From contig NC_079505.1 of the NCBI RefSeq assembly GCF_030052815.1, forward strand, positions 30,682,287 through 30,746,286: a DNA stretch of 64,000 bases. The letters run 5' to 3'. The translations under genes were made by a program, and so were the position numbers. This document shows positions 48,505 to 60,829 of this stretch, in pieces (position 1 is the stretch's first letter; every line of letters starts with the position of its first letter). This stretch comes from Hevea brasiliensis. Its lineage: Eukaryota; Streptophyta; Magnoliopsida; Malpighiales; Euphorbiaceae. A model generated the notes under the pieces. It saw nothing but the letters and a program-made list of their open reading frames with translations, ran no database searches and had not been told where the DNA came from.

Positions 48505-50097
48505 AGACCTAGGACTATAGGATAGGTTCTTTATTGTAAAATCTTGAATACCTTAGTCCTAAACTACAATCATAGGTCTCTTTTATTTGCTTTATGTCCA
48601 AACTTTTCCATGCTTAATAAATAATATGCTTTCTTATAATTTAAGTACGTTTTCTCTAATTTTGCATATTATGTTAACATTGAGGACAATGTCCGGTTTG
48701 AGTTTGGCGGGGCGGGGGGGGGGGGGGTGGTTATACAAGTGCATTGCATATCATTACACGCACATCATTACATTGTTTAAATTTAGCTATAATATTCTTG
48801 TGTATCAAAATTTTAGAAAAATATTGAAAATTTTAAACTTTGAATTGTGAAACTTAGAACTATAACCAATTTCTAGTAAGCTAATAATTGGACTCCATGG
48901 GATAGAGGAATGAACATATCTAGATAGGTAAAAAAGGATTCTAACATGTTGTCTGTGAAAAAACCTAATCTCTTTAGTGGAACTAGACTAGTTAAACCCC
49001 TTCATAGCCATTAATTTGTCACATTGAACTTGTAAAATTAGGAGAAAATTTTTGAAATACAAGCAAACCTAAAAATGCCTCAGCAGCTCTAAAACAAGTC
49101 TCTTGGACCTATCAAGAAGAAATCCTAGCATATGCTTGATAAAGAAATGATTAAGGCATTCTTTGCTATAGCCTCACTAAGCCTTAGCCACTCCTAATTA
49201 AAATGTATATCCCTTGTAGCCAACTTGAAGTCTATATTTATCCCTTAGATTTTTCCTTGCTTGCCCATTTTATTTACTAAGCCCCTAGCCTAAACACATA
49301 ACTACCCTTTTGAGGAAGCTAAATATTAAAGTGCAAAAAAAAAATGGAGAGAGGATAAAGAACTTGAGAAAGAGTGCAAGTGTGAAATTGAAAACAAAGA
49401 AAAGTCTACCTTCCTAACTCAACAAAAGCAATGAGTTTGGGGGAGAAGACAAAAGGGACTTAAATAAATAAAAAAAAAAAAAAAAAAGAGAAGATAAAAA
49501 GGAAGTCTCAAGAATCATGGAAGTATGCTTGGCACTATAAAAACTAAAAGCCCCTCCTGTCCAGACAAAATCAATAGAATAAACTTAGTATACTTGGTAA
49601 TTTATGCATAAAATGCTATCCTCATATTTGTATTCCCTATAAACCTTTCATTGGCAACCAAGTCATTATCCCTTTAGCCCCATTACAACCATTTTAAAGA
49701 CCTTTTGATCTTTTGAAAAGTGTATGCTATATTAGTGGAGATAGAAAATTGAGATATGCCTATGGAGTTGAAATTGAGTCACTTCATCATAATTATCCAT
49801 AATAGAGGCAAAGTTGGGGGAGTAAGTGTTTCTCAAGTCTATCCTAATAAAACAAGTTATTTGTGACTTACTAATGGCCTTGTATAGAGGAATAATTAGT
49901 TGAAACACCATGAAAGGAGGTGAAGTTCCAAACAGGCAGCTATTAGAACCCTCATGCCTTGAAAGAGGGTAATTGGTATGAAGGTTGGAGGAGTTCAATT
50001 TTGTCCTTATTAAATTGTTGGTTATATTCCTAAGCAATCCCCTGAAATATGTTTTAAAACAGAGTTTTGTTTTGCTTGAGGACAAGCAAAAGTTTGA
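48505..50097 (+). other. Non-coding 3' region of the Athila-like element
   Basis: It includes a G-rich run at 48706-48730 with 14 consecutive G, poly-A runs near 49330 and 49470, and two earlier purine-tract-like phrases (GAGTTTGG at 48700 and 49430). The minus-strand frame 49732-50145 has no domain and extends into the LTR. Confidence 0.6.
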
Positions 50098-50110
50098 GTT
50101 TGGGGGTATT
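50098..50110 (+). other. Polypurine tract of the Athila-like element
   Basis: GTTTGGGGGTATT precedes the LTR start TGATACAC at 50111; AAGCAAAAGTTTGAG lies just upstream. Confidence 0.7.
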
Positions 50111-51738
50111 TGATACACTTGATTGTATAGATTTTTTAAGCACAATTGTATACTATCTCATAGCATTTAGGTAAGTAATCTCATGCATAGTAGTTGATTT
50201 CATTAGTTTTTGTAATTTCTATTGTCAAGCCCTTAATTTCATGTTTTCTGCATCATTTCAGGTGTTTGGGTGAAGCCCTAGAGTATAGGAGTGCAAAAGG
50301 GAAGCTTGGAGAGGTTAAAAGACTCAAAATTTCTGCTGATACAAAGTACACGAGCCATTTAAGCAAAGCCACAGACTTGTGTAACCTTCTGCCAGAAAAA
50401 AGCCAGAGAGCGAATGGAGAAACAAAAGTACACGGGTCCTGTAATTGGACCCGCGTAATCTGCAGGGACTCGTGTAAGTCTCTGCCAGGCACAAGCTTGA
50501 AGAACTTGCTGAGAACAAAAGTACACAGCTCGTATAACCAGGCCCGTGTAGCCAGCGCAGACCAATGTAAGTCTCTGTGCCAATGCAAGACTCCGCAATT
50601 CCACTCCAGTAAGTTACACGGCCCGGGTCTATATAGTGACACACGGGCCGTGTACAATGCGGTAGCCAGTTTTCAAACCCGAATTCCCATTCTTGTTTAC
50701 ACATTCAAATCAGACTCCTAAGGTTTTTGGGACTCAAAATGACCTAATCATAGAACAGCTATTATAAATAGAAGCAGAAAACATAAAATCGGAGAAGAGG
50801 GATCCTTTGATAGCACTTTTTAGGAGTTGTAAAGAAACTCACATTCTGCACTCTCTCCAGCCGCCTTGAGAAGAAGAATATCAGTATCAAGAGGAGTTTT
50901 CCAACTGAAGTTCTACAAGATTAAAGCTGCAAACTCTCTTTGGTTTCTTTATTCCATCTCCTTAAATGGATTTTTATTGTTTTATTTCTTCTATATGATT
51001 TCTTTTTATTGTCTTTACCTTTTTTTCATGATGTTTGCTGAACTCATGAGTGAGTAGTTTTCATATTCTGGAATTAGGAGAGTAATGCTTGTAATCATTA
51101 TTATGGATAAACATTAAGTTTTATTTATTGGATTTGAGATTTGTTCCTTGATTTAATTTCTTGTGATCTTAATGCATGCTATGTGCCGATACCCACTTAG
51201 TATTGATTGTAGATATTAATTGAAGGACTGAAAGATGAAGATTAATATTAGAAAATCAAGAACTTGAACTTAGGAATTCTGACCTAGACATAGGCTGATA
51301 CCTTTGTAGAATTTCAAAATTGGTCAAAGACGTTAAAGGATTTTAATTAATTTGATTGCCATAAAAGTCGAGTTTAAGTTAATTAGAATACACCCTAGGT
51401 GCCTTGAGAGAGGAATTAGGATACCTTAGGACTAATTTCCATCAAGGCAAATGATTCTCAATCCAGTAAATAAACAAGATAACATCCATAGTAAGATTCA
51501 AGTGTGAAATTTTAATTCTGGATTTGTTCCAAAATAGATTACTTCATTTTAAGTTTATCATTTTAGTGTTCAAAATAGACAACTTTCAATCCCTCGTTAT
51601 TCGATAGCCTAACAGTCAAAATTACTGTGTAGATTGGTACTTCCTAATCAAATTCCTCGTAGGAATGATACTTTACTTATCACTTTATTACTTGTTAGCG
51701 ATCTGTGCACTTGCGGTGGTTGTAAAACCAGCATAACA
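50111..51738 (+). repeat. 3' LTR of the Athila-like element
   Basis: About 1.63 kb, TGATACACTT to GCATAACA. It has several ACACGGGCCGTGT-like inverted motifs (50340-50660), a TATA box TATAAATA at 50763, and near the end GATCTGTGCACTTGCGGTGG, a phrase usual at Athila LTR ends. Frames at 50194-50721 and on the opposite strand reflect these repeated motifs and are not genes. Confidence 0.7.
50763..50770 (+). promoter_or_regulatory. TATA box in the Athila-like LTR
   Basis: TATAAATA in the context GCTATTATAAATAGAAGC, about 650 bases into the LTR. Confidence 0.55.
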
Positions 51739-51759
51739 TGGTTGGAGTAGGGGCATTAC

Positions 51760-52912
51760 ATGAACTACTCAGGTAATGCTTAATCTTTTTAAATGCCTCT
51801 TGACATTGCTCATTCCATACCACTGGCTGATTCTTTCTTAATATCTTGAAAATTGGTTCACAAGTAACTTGTGAACCTAGCTATGAACCTACTGATGTAC
51901 TGTAATTTCCCTAAGAAACCTCTAACCTCTTTTCTTGTTCTTGAGGCTAGCATCTCCTAGGTTGCCTTCACTTTATCTGAATCAATCTTAATCTCTTTCT
52001 TGCTTATCATATGCCCTAATAGTTTGCCTAAAGTGACCCTAAACACACACTTGTTAGGTTTTAGTCTCAACTTATACTTGATGACCTTTGAAAGAACTTC
52101 TCTAATGCCTCAAAATGTCCCTCCCTAGTTGGGGATTTTACCACCATGTCATCCACATATACTTCAACTTCTTCGTGCATCATGTCATGAAACAACATAA
52201 CGGCCATTCTTTGATAAGTTGCACCAGCATTCTTTAGCCCAAAAGGTATGACCTTATAACAATAAGTTTCCCATTCGGTAATAAAAGCTGTCTTTGCTTT
52301 GTCTATCAAATCTATAAGGATCTGATTATATCCCAAAAAACCATCCATAAAGGAGTACATGGCTATGCAAATAGCACTATCAACAAGCATATCAATGTGA
52401 GGCAATGGGAAATCATCTTAGGAGTAGCCTTGTTTAGGTCCCTATAGTCTACACACATTCGAACTCACCCATCCTTCATGGGAACTGGCATGATGTTGGC
52501 TAACCACTCGGGATACTCAATTACTTCAATGAAACCAGTTTCAATAAGCTTTTTCACTTCTTAAGCTATTTTCTTCCCATTCTAGTCTAAGTCAACTCTT
52601 CTTTTGTTTTACCAGCCTTCTATTAGGGTCTGTAGGGATCTTATGCTATAATGTGTCTCGATCAATTCCTGGCATATCTTTATAAGACCAGGCAAATGCT
52701 TCTTAGTACTTTGTTAATAAGGCGATAAATTTATCTCTTTCTTCTTGGGTTAAATCTTCAGCTAACTTAATGTCTTTAAGATTATCTAGTGTACCCAAAT
52801 TAATAGAGATCGATTTTAATGCATTAACAGAAATAGATTCTAAATGATTATGAATGTTGTGTGTGTGGTCATTAGGATAAATATCAAATAAGTAAGCAAA
52901 AGGACTAGTCAT
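51760..52912 (-). pseudogene. pol: Ogre-like reverse transcriptase, 3' truncated and broken
   Basis: Reading leftwards: LAEDLTQEERDKFIALLTKY (52760-52703), then EAFAWSYKDMPGIDRD near 52690-52640, and remains of the VDYRDLNKA motif near 52440. The open frame 52405-52067 has PHIDMLVDSA, FMDGFLGYNQI, PFGLKNAGATYQRM and the catalytic YVDDMVV. Downstream are LASRTRKEVRGFLR (about 51950) and a last recognisable HYLSS near 51770. Stops interrupt it at several points, and RNase H and integrase are missing. The motif wording is that of Tat/Ogre-type gypsy elements. Confidence 0.83.
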
Positions 52913-53029
52913 ATTATTAATTTTTACCTAGAAATCATCATCAAGTACATCAGAAATGAAAAATATCAATCTCACTACTGTGAGTATTACAAAAGACAAA
53001 CTCAAACTTAGGGGTGTAGGTTTAAGTGC

Positions 53030-54316
53030 TTGGCTTCCATACAAACTTCAACTTATTGGCGCTGACCTCCTATTCTAGCTCTTCAACATGCAGTAGCTCC
53101 TAGTCATCAGTCCATGTAATTGCCCCCTCCTTGATGAACTTGGTGGGCTTGAGTTCCTCTTCATCTTCAGTTGGCTGATAGCCCAACTCATATCTAGTGA
53201 TCTGCCCCTTTATTTTAAGAAAAGTCACTAGGCCATTAGCTCGTGTACCCAGACCCATGCTAGGGAGGAGCTTTATCCCTTTCATCATAGTAGTCACCCT
53301 ACGGTCCATCCAGCCTTCATAGATCCCAGTAACTTAGAAACCAAACAATAATGGCACTAAACCATCCACTTGCAACATAGCTACTTCCCCATCCCTTTTA
53401 GCATTTATGGTGATTACACCATCTTGGCATGGGATCTTGATCTTCTGGTGGAGTGTAAAGGGAACTCCACCTAAGGAATGGAATCAGATTCTACCCAATA
53501 GTAGGGAGAATGTCATGGTGATGTTTAGCACAATGAACTCAACTTTGGTTTCTATAGGCCCCACCTCAACCATAGTCTTCAATACCTTTATCATGTTTCT
53601 CTTTTAATCATCGTAGGCCCTAATAACTAGATTAGAACCAGTCAGTTTAGACACAGACATTTTTAACTTGGGCACAATCTTCAGAGGGCATACGTTGATG
53701 GCTGACCAATCATCTATCATCACATGGGGCACTTTGACCCTTTAACTTCGGTTATCACAAACAAAGCCTTGTTGTGGTTTCTCCACTTAGCCAGAAGATC
53801 ATGATCAAAGAAAGTAATATGACCCCCATCCTCTATAAGCACAACCTTAGCAATCTCTTTTGGAGTTATCTTTGTAGAGACTTTGAGTATACTCAGGGCA
53901 TTAGTCAGTGTAGTTCTGTGTTTTTCAGATGATAATAGCAATTTTTACACCATCACACTAGCCGGAGTCCTTTTTAACTGCCTAAGGACTGGATCATCCT
54001 CTTTGTTTGTGTCCTCTTTGGCTAACTCCTTGGCTTTCCCTCTCACATCATCCATCTCCATGGGTGGATCAGGATAATATCTACCACTCCTAGTCATGTG
54101 GCTCACCCTGCTCTTTTCCTCTCCATAAAAGTTATCCCAAACATCTAATAAACCTTCCTCATCATTGGAACTATCCCAGCTATTAATTATCATCACAGAT
54201 CGAGGTTCATCGGGCTTTTGGATAGGTTGGATGAGGTTAAGAATTTGGTAAGGGTTAATTGAGGTGGTAAAAATCATGCAAAGTCCTAGTAGGGATAGAA
54301 CATTATGGTTAGGCAT
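53030..54316 (-). pseudogene. Ogre-like protease and flanking gag-pol region, broken
   Basis: Leftwards from 54316 an N-terminal frame contains SWDSSNDEEGLLDVWDNFY and SHMTRSGRYYPDPPMEM. It is followed by ALSILKVSTKITPKE (about 53900) and, near 53730-53690, the protease region MIDDWSAINVCPL. The catalytic motif there is D-W-S, where the family normally has D-N-G-S or D-G-G-S. The fold continues with EFIVLNITMTFSLLLGRIWF (about 53550-53490) and VPFTLHQKIKI; LLGRPWIH with TLHQK is the usual form in these elements. Stops divide it into four frames. The changed active site alone would make it inactive. Confidence 0.72.
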
Positions 54317-54379
54317 TGGGTTTGTATAGGTGTTAAGTCAGTTTTCTCGGTCGACTATTTTCTTAGCATCGATCAGGTC

Positions 54380-54818
54380 CTAGACTTCATGTTTTAGCCA
54401 AAGACATCTATCAGTGTCATGTCTATCAGTTTGGTGGAATTGGCAATATATGTTAGCATTGTAATTAGGTGGAAGTGGATTTAGTGGTGGCCTAGGTGCC
54501 AAGGGTTGGAGGAGACCTCGAGCTTTAAGTCGTTTAAAGACTTTGGATAGGGGTTGGTTGAATTGGAAAAATCTCCTTGGGGTGCGAGACACAATTTAAA
54601 CCTCGATAACTTTAATGTCATTTAATTGGTGCACCTCGGGATCTCTTTCCAAGTTTAACCACAATTTTCTCTTTCAGCTCAAATATCTTGGCATTCAAGG
54701 TTTCATCAAGCATGGCCATAGTTTCTTCCATCTTAAATAGTGCATGTGAAATCCTTACTAGTCTTTTCCCTTCTCTAAACCAAGTGACTTGATCAAAAGT
54801 CTCTTTAGTGTGTTTCAA
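54380..54818 (-). pseudogene. gag: Ogre-like gag fragment
   Basis: Frame 54818-54618 (MKHTKETFDQVTWFREGKRL) and frame 54592-54380, which ends YCQFHQTDRHDTDRCLWLKHEV. The CxFHxxxxHxTDxCxxLK pattern is the modified knuckle usual near the end of gag in Tat/Ogre elements. The two frames are separated by stops. Confidence 0.65.
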
Positions 54819-55048
54819 GGCTATGTTTGCTCAAAAAAATAAGATTTAAGGGTTAACCTAAAAATGCCATGTACATGAATGCAATGCATGAATGGACCAT
54901 TTTTTACCTTCACTTTTACAAAACCAATATCGAACCATACTAATAGAAATAAAACTAAACCAAAGCCAAACCATATAAGCTAAACTAAAGTCAAACTAAA
55001 GACTGAAACAAAACTGAAAAGAACATCTCTAGAACTGAATCTTCACCC

Positions 55049-55053
55049 CCTTA
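55049..55053 (+). repeat. Left target-site duplication of solo LTR B2
   Basis: CCTTA here and CCTTA at 59192-59196, directly outside the LTR termini. Confidence 0.88.
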
Positions 55054-56214
55054 TGTAACACCCCTCACTCGACTACAGTGTAGCCGAGCAAAGTGTGCTA
55101 CATTCGGTGCCGGAGCACCCTATCTTATCTTACTTTATTCCTTTCATAATTTGATCTCGATATATTTTAATATTAATTATTTTTCGACGGAGAAACCAGC
55201 GGAGTTTCCCCTATTTTATTACCAGTTGACGTATTTTACTATTTACATGTTTGAAAGTTTCAATAATATTTTTCAAATAAAATCTCATCAATTATTTTCA
55301 TAACCATCTCATAATTCACATCTCATTCATGCTAAAATCACATAAGTAAAATTTTCAAATTTCTTTAATTTACATAATTTCATAATTTACATGATATATA
55401 AATTAATTACATATGAAAAAGCTAATTTATTAAATTACATTACATTTCTATTAATTACCTGCTCATAATCTACATTATAATACAATATCTAGCATTTTAT
55501 ACTAAATACAAAATATGATCTATATGGGCCCTATCTACATGCATTGCTGAGGAGGTGACAACCTTGAATACTCCAGCCACTTCTGCAGATCTGGACTCCA
55601 AAAATCTTAGTCAAAGTACCTGCGCGAGGAAACAAATCCATCGCGCTAAGCATTGCTACTTAGTGGTGCAATAATATAACAAGAAAATAAAATATACAAA
55701 TAAAGAAAGAAAGAAGCATAATTTGAATATTTAAGAATCAATTTAATTTAATACAATGTGTCTAATATTAATTATCTTTTGTTCTCATTTGTTTCGCTTT
55801 GGAAGCGTTTAATTCCGAAATTCTCAGTGATAATGTACAACATACAGAATTAATAAAAATACTCAGTTTATATTTATATGGCAATAGAAGGTACATTTAA
55901 AATATTTAGTTAAGTTATACCTATTTTTTTTGCAACTCTTTTATCATTTTAATTAACAATTTTTATATGGTTTGGATCATTTCATAATTGTAACTAATTC
56001 TTTTTAAGTCTTATTAACTCATTTATTTGATTTTTAATATTTTTAATTACTAATAGTCTTAATTTGTTTCAATAAATTACACTGCCCAAGTAACCTATGA
56101 CAGGCTGACTAAATCGATAATGTGTCGTTGGCATCGACACTGCGGTGCCTCGGGCCGTCATACCATGGGACGCAGAACGTCAACCACGTATGTAGTCAGT
56201 ATGGCTAAAAAGCC

Positions 56215-56330
56215 ATGATAACACATAATCGGGCATAAAAGCCATAAATGTTGGCATAAAGCCATGAATGCGGGTGCAAAGCCATGAATACGGGCACAAA
56301 GCCATGAATACAGGCATAAAGCCTTTCGCA
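56215..56330 (-). repeat. GGCTTTATGCC minisatellite in solo LTR B2
   Basis: Five to six units of about 21-22 bases, seen in this orientation as GGCATAAAGCCATGAATRCG. This is more than in either B1 LTR. Confidence 0.82.
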
Positions 56331-58535
56331 GTACTGCTAAAACAATACCCTATTGGCATGCCAATCTATCCAATCTGACACACGTGTCTAGGCAATACAA
56401 GGGCACATAATATCATTAAATATTAATATATTGTGTTTTATGAATCCATTATTTCATGATAAATTTCAATTATAATTCATACATTCATTTGATCATTTAT
56501 ATGATCACAATTCACATCAATTATCCTTTTATACCATTGTACTCAAAATACTTCTCCTTTCTATAATAATGAGAACTAATGTCTTATTCATACATTAATA
56601 TAGTTCATTTATTCATTCATTATGTTATTCATATTGATTACAATTCTAAACAATGCTTTCACATGTACCATTGTATTCAAAACATTTTTCCTTTCTCATT
56701 TATACATTCAAGAATCTACTTATGTAATTACAATTTTTATATTTCAAGTTGAGTTACTAATATTTTATGAATTCTATTTGTGATGGGCATATAAGCCCTA
56801 ACTATCTATTCACATCAATTAGGTGACTTATTTTTCATGTTTCAAGTAATCCATGAATATTTCATGGATTTCAAATTTATGGCCTTAATTTCTTTTTAAC
56901 AATTTTGACTAGGATGCATAGTCCACATTTGTCATACAATTCTAAGCATTTAAGCTTAGAATTGGTTCTAGGTCTTCATCTTAATTTACTAGTTATTTTG
57001 ATTACTATTCACCTTACTAGTCAACCAAAATGTTGATTTTTTTTTTATACTTAATGGATATATTAATTCTAATTACACCAAGATCCCACATTTTGAGTTT
57101 TACATTTGCTAGTATTAATTGCCAATTGCAATTTAAAGTCCCCTAGATGCATTTCTAAATTTAGTTATTATACTTTGTGTCTATGTATTACTATTCATAT
57201 TACAATTCACTCAAATTGTTGACTTTTTAATACATAATAAATTTATTGAACCTAAGTTCTCAAAGATACCACATTTTGCATTCAAAATTTGTTGGTATTG
57301 GTTGCCAATAACATTTCCAAGCTTAGCACTAAGAGGGCAGAAATTTCAGATTTGGTACCATAACTTTACTGTTCCATTAGGAACTGTTACAGTGGGAATT
57401 TGAGGAAATGGTAAACATGAAAGTTGTTTCTTATTTTGTCTAGTTGAATTTATTTTTTTGAATCACTCCATTTGGAGTTTTGTAGCTCCAGATATGGTCC
57501 AAAAACCACAGCTGGCCGGATTTCAAATCTGCAGAATTTACCAAATCTACAGTACCATAAACAGTGACTGTGACTGCCATTTGGGTTAGGTTCTGGTCAT
57601 AATTTGGGGTAGGTTTCTTCATAAAAGTTGTTTGTCTAGGTCTTAACTTGTTGCTGTAAAAATTTCAGGTCAATTGACCATTTCTACAGTGAGTTATGGC
57701 CAAATGAACAGTTACTGTTCATTTGGTCATTCTGCAGAATTGGCTTGCAGGGTACCCGGATTGGGGCCAACTTTTGGTCCACTTGCTTTGGTCTTTTGGG
57801 CATGGTTTCTTCAGCAAAAATGTGCCATTATAAGTCTAGTTTCATGTCCAATTGGCCAAACACCAATTGGACCAACACAGCCAAAGATATGGCAGTCCAA
57901 GTGGGCTGGAATCACAGCCACCCTGCTGCACTCATTGGGCAGCATACTCATTCACTTTACCATGCTATATTTCAGTCCAAATTATGATTAACTTGCCTCA
58001 AATGGTCACTAATTGACCGTTAGAATGTCCATTAATCATTTCATAAGCCAAGTCCAATTTTTCACTCCCAAAACCCTAATTTTCCCTTTCAATTCACCCA
58101 AACACCTAGTTAAGCACTTTCATTCATTATGTATGTGTATATACACCTTAAACATAATCTCTAATTCATTCTAAGTCCATTAAAACCATCAAAAACACTC
58201 CATCATTGTTCCTTCCTTAGGACTGCCGAAATTCATGGTGGACATACACATATATTTGGTTCATTTAATTCACAAATTCTTACCTATTTCAAGTCTCTAA
58301 CATGGAATTAATGAGTTTTAGATACATATGTGCACTAACCTCTTGTAGGGCAGAATTTTCCCAAGCTTAACTTCACTTTCTTTCCTTTTCTTCACTGCCA
58401 AACACTTCCCCAAGAGGTATGGACAAATTTTAATGAAAGGTGTTTAGGGTTTTATAGTGGAAATTCATGGGAAAATGGAAGTGATGCAAGAAATTTTTAT
58501 GGATGGCTATGGAAGAGAGGTCACGTTTTGAGGAA

Positions 58536-58553
58536 GAAGAAGAAGAAGAAGAT
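58536..58553 (+). repeat. Short GAA repeat in solo LTR B2
   Basis: About six units (GAAGAAGAAGAAGAAGAA). In the antisense frame it appears as a serine run. No matching run was noticed in the B1 LTRs. Confidence 0.7.
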
Positions 58554-59196
58554 GACCATAATTTTTGGTCCATTTTGTATCTTTTAAATGTTTTAAGAAT
58601 GCTTGTTAACTTGTGATTGGTTGGGAGTAAGATAATGACATCATGTGATGTCATTATCCCTAATTTTCTTTATTTTTCTTTTCTTTTCTTTTCTACTAAC
58701 TTTAAATTAATTTTTCATCAACCTTAATTCATATTTTATGTTATAATAATTATTTACTCAACTGGACAAGTCGGCCAAAAATTGCCTCTGAAGGCGAAAT
58801 GACCAAAATGCCCTCCGTTTGGCTTAACGGGTCAAAATTGTCTGTACCGATTGAAAAATTTTTCTAAATATTTTCTTGGCATTCTAATGCCATAGGAACC
58901 TCAATGACCCTTCTCTGGAGTCCCAAAAATTATTTTATGAATTTTCTCTCGGGTCTAGGGCTCTTAGTTGCGAGAACAGCAACTTCCCTCTGGTTACCCA
59001 TCGCTTGGGCACCGGCTCATTTGACTTGGTTGTATTTTATTTCTAAAATTTTTACTAAATTTTTCTTATTAATATTTGAGTTAATTATGGTTTCTGACTT
59101 TAGTTTAATTATTTTTCTAGACGTTCTAACTCAGGACCGACAGGTCAGAATAAGATAAAATGTACGGAGTTGCTACCGGGAGGGTGTTACACCTTA

Positions 59197-59441
59197 TACC
59201 TCTAACTCTCTCGTGTAGGGTAGGAAAAAAAAATTCTATCCTAGGCTATGGTACACTGGACACACCAACAGGGAGTGGTCCAGGATGATCCTCCCCTCAC
59301 AAACAAAGAATTTATACACTTAAAGTTTAATCGTAAGTAAGCATCCTCTTGCTTAACACGGGTTTTTAAATGGACTTGGGCCTATACACACATTGGATTT
59401 ATGCATTGGCTTAGGTTCATCTTAACTACCACTAGAACTCA
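59197..59441 (-). other. Displaced upstream part of the Ogre-like element
   Basis: Non-coding as it stands. It continues the sequence left of B2 (ending CTTCACCCCCTTA at 55053) once the solo LTR and one CCTTA are removed. It ends where LTR D starts at 59442. Confidence 0.55.
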
Positions 59442-60829
59442 TGTAACATCCTCAATTTATCCTAAATGATTTCATAGGAATTATAAAATTAATTGTGTGT
59501 GAAATTGTTTCCATTCATACCTAGGAAGTTGGCCACCAAGAGTTAGAGAACTAAAATGAATTAATCAATAAGTAAAAGATTAAATAAAAGATTAGAGGAC
59601 TAACTTAAATCAATTATAAAGTTGAGAGGAAAAATTAGAAATGACAAAGTGATCAACCAATCAGAAGTTGAAACCTCGCTAAGAACCAATGGGTAAAAAC
59701 TAAGAGACATTCTCTTCCTTTATCCCTTGTTAGACGGCCATCTATCCTCATTTTCCTCCTATTTTCTTTTCCTCTTTCAATAGCAAATTTTCTCAAGATT
59801 TGAAGAAGAGACATCCAATAAAAACCCTAGGTCATTCCATTTTTAAAGGCCTAAGAAAAAGGAGTAAGAAAGCTTGGTGATTCAAGCTTGAAGACAACAA
59901 ATTCTTGAAGGGTTTTGGTGGAGATTGAAGGGAGAAGGGGCAACAGCTAGTTTACAACTAAGGTTAGTGCTATAATCTTTATTTTTTATCAAGTTTGAGT
60001 GGGGATATCATTAGGGATAAGGGAGGATTACAATATAGTGAGAAGGATAGCTAGTAGGGGTGATGGAACCTTGGTTCTGCCATTAAGCTGCAAAATCAGT
60101 TACTTTTAAAAATTCATAACTTGAGCTAGGAAAATTAGATTTCTATGATCTTTATGTCTATGAAAACCTTGATGAATGCCCTAAAACTTTGTATTTTGTC
60201 CTAGACTTAATTCCCTTGTTAAGATGATGTTTGAAGCTAAAACTTTTTGTTGCTCAAATTGGAAAACTGACCCGATGGTTTCCAAAAGCAGAACAACTAA
60301 ATTTAAAAATTCATAACTTGTGCTACAGGACTTGAAATAGTGTGATTCTTGAATTGTTAGAAAGCTTATTGAATGCCCTAAAACTTTGTAGTTATGGTCA
60401 AGAATTGATTTTACTGGCTGTATAGTGAAATTTTTACATTTCCTGTTACTACTTTGAATGTGAATGAAGTTTGCATCTTTTTGTTCGTAAATTGAGATGT
60501 AGACCTAATTTTGATATGATTCAAATTGGTAATTGAAATAGACATATGAAAGTTTGATTATGGAAAGTATGGCATGAAACCCCAGTTTCTAGAATATTTG
60601 GTGGAATTTTAAAATTGCTACCTTATTTATCTGAATTGTCTGGGAATTTATAGTGGTGTTTGTGTTTAATGACATTGATTGTGAATGAATTATGAATAAA
60701 AAGGGAAATTGGTAAGAATGTCTTGATTGAATAAATTACATTTAATATTGATAATGTGTATGCCCATTATAAATCTAGAAGTAGGTGGCATGAGGAAATT
60801 GACTAGTCAATTGCTGAAATTATGCATAA

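Larger units (their letters stand above)
47540..51738 (+). mobile_element. 3' part of an Athila-like Ty3/gypsy element with its LTR
   Basis: An Athila-type 3' ORF (47694-48504) is followed by a long non-coding region. Then comes the phrase TTGAGGACAAGCAAAAGTTT with GAGTTTGGGGGTATT, typical of the purine tract of this group, and an LTR starting TGATACACTTG at 50111. Gag-pol is absent: the left end is cut at about 47540 against LTR C1. The LTR ends near 51738, against a minus-strand Ogre-like remnant. Confidence 0.75.
55054..59191 (-). mobile_element. Solo LTR B2, minus strand, 4138 bases
   Basis: In window orientation it begins TGTAACACCCCTCACTCGAC and ends CCGGGAGGGTGTTACA, the reverse complement of the B1 LTR termini. 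Five-base CCTTA duplications flank it and there is no internal region, as expected after recombination between two LTRs. It is about 0.7 kb longer than the B1 LTRs and clearly diverged from them. It has the terminal palindrome (near 55068), the stem-loop (about 55646-55672) and an expanded GGCTTTATGCC array. The 105-residue frame at 57674-57991 mirrors one in the B1 LTRs and is not taken as a gene. Confidence 0.9.
51739..59441 (-). mobile_element. Degenerate Ogre/Tat-like Ty3/gypsy element, interrupted by solo LTR B2
   Basis: On the minus strand the order is gag-type linker (54818-54380), protease (about 54000-53100) and reverse transcriptase (52912-51760). LTR B2 interrupts the region upstream of gag; 59197-59441 is the displaced remainder. 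No LTRs of this element are seen. The left end is cut within reverse transcriptase, after the residues YLSSS, by the Athila-like LTR. Confidence 0.72.

Noticed and set aside
50194..50721. Overlapping frames of 80-175 residues on both strands in the Athila-like LTR
   Set aside because: They overlap each other in several frames over GC-rich repeated motifs, and the LTR start and promoter explain the region.
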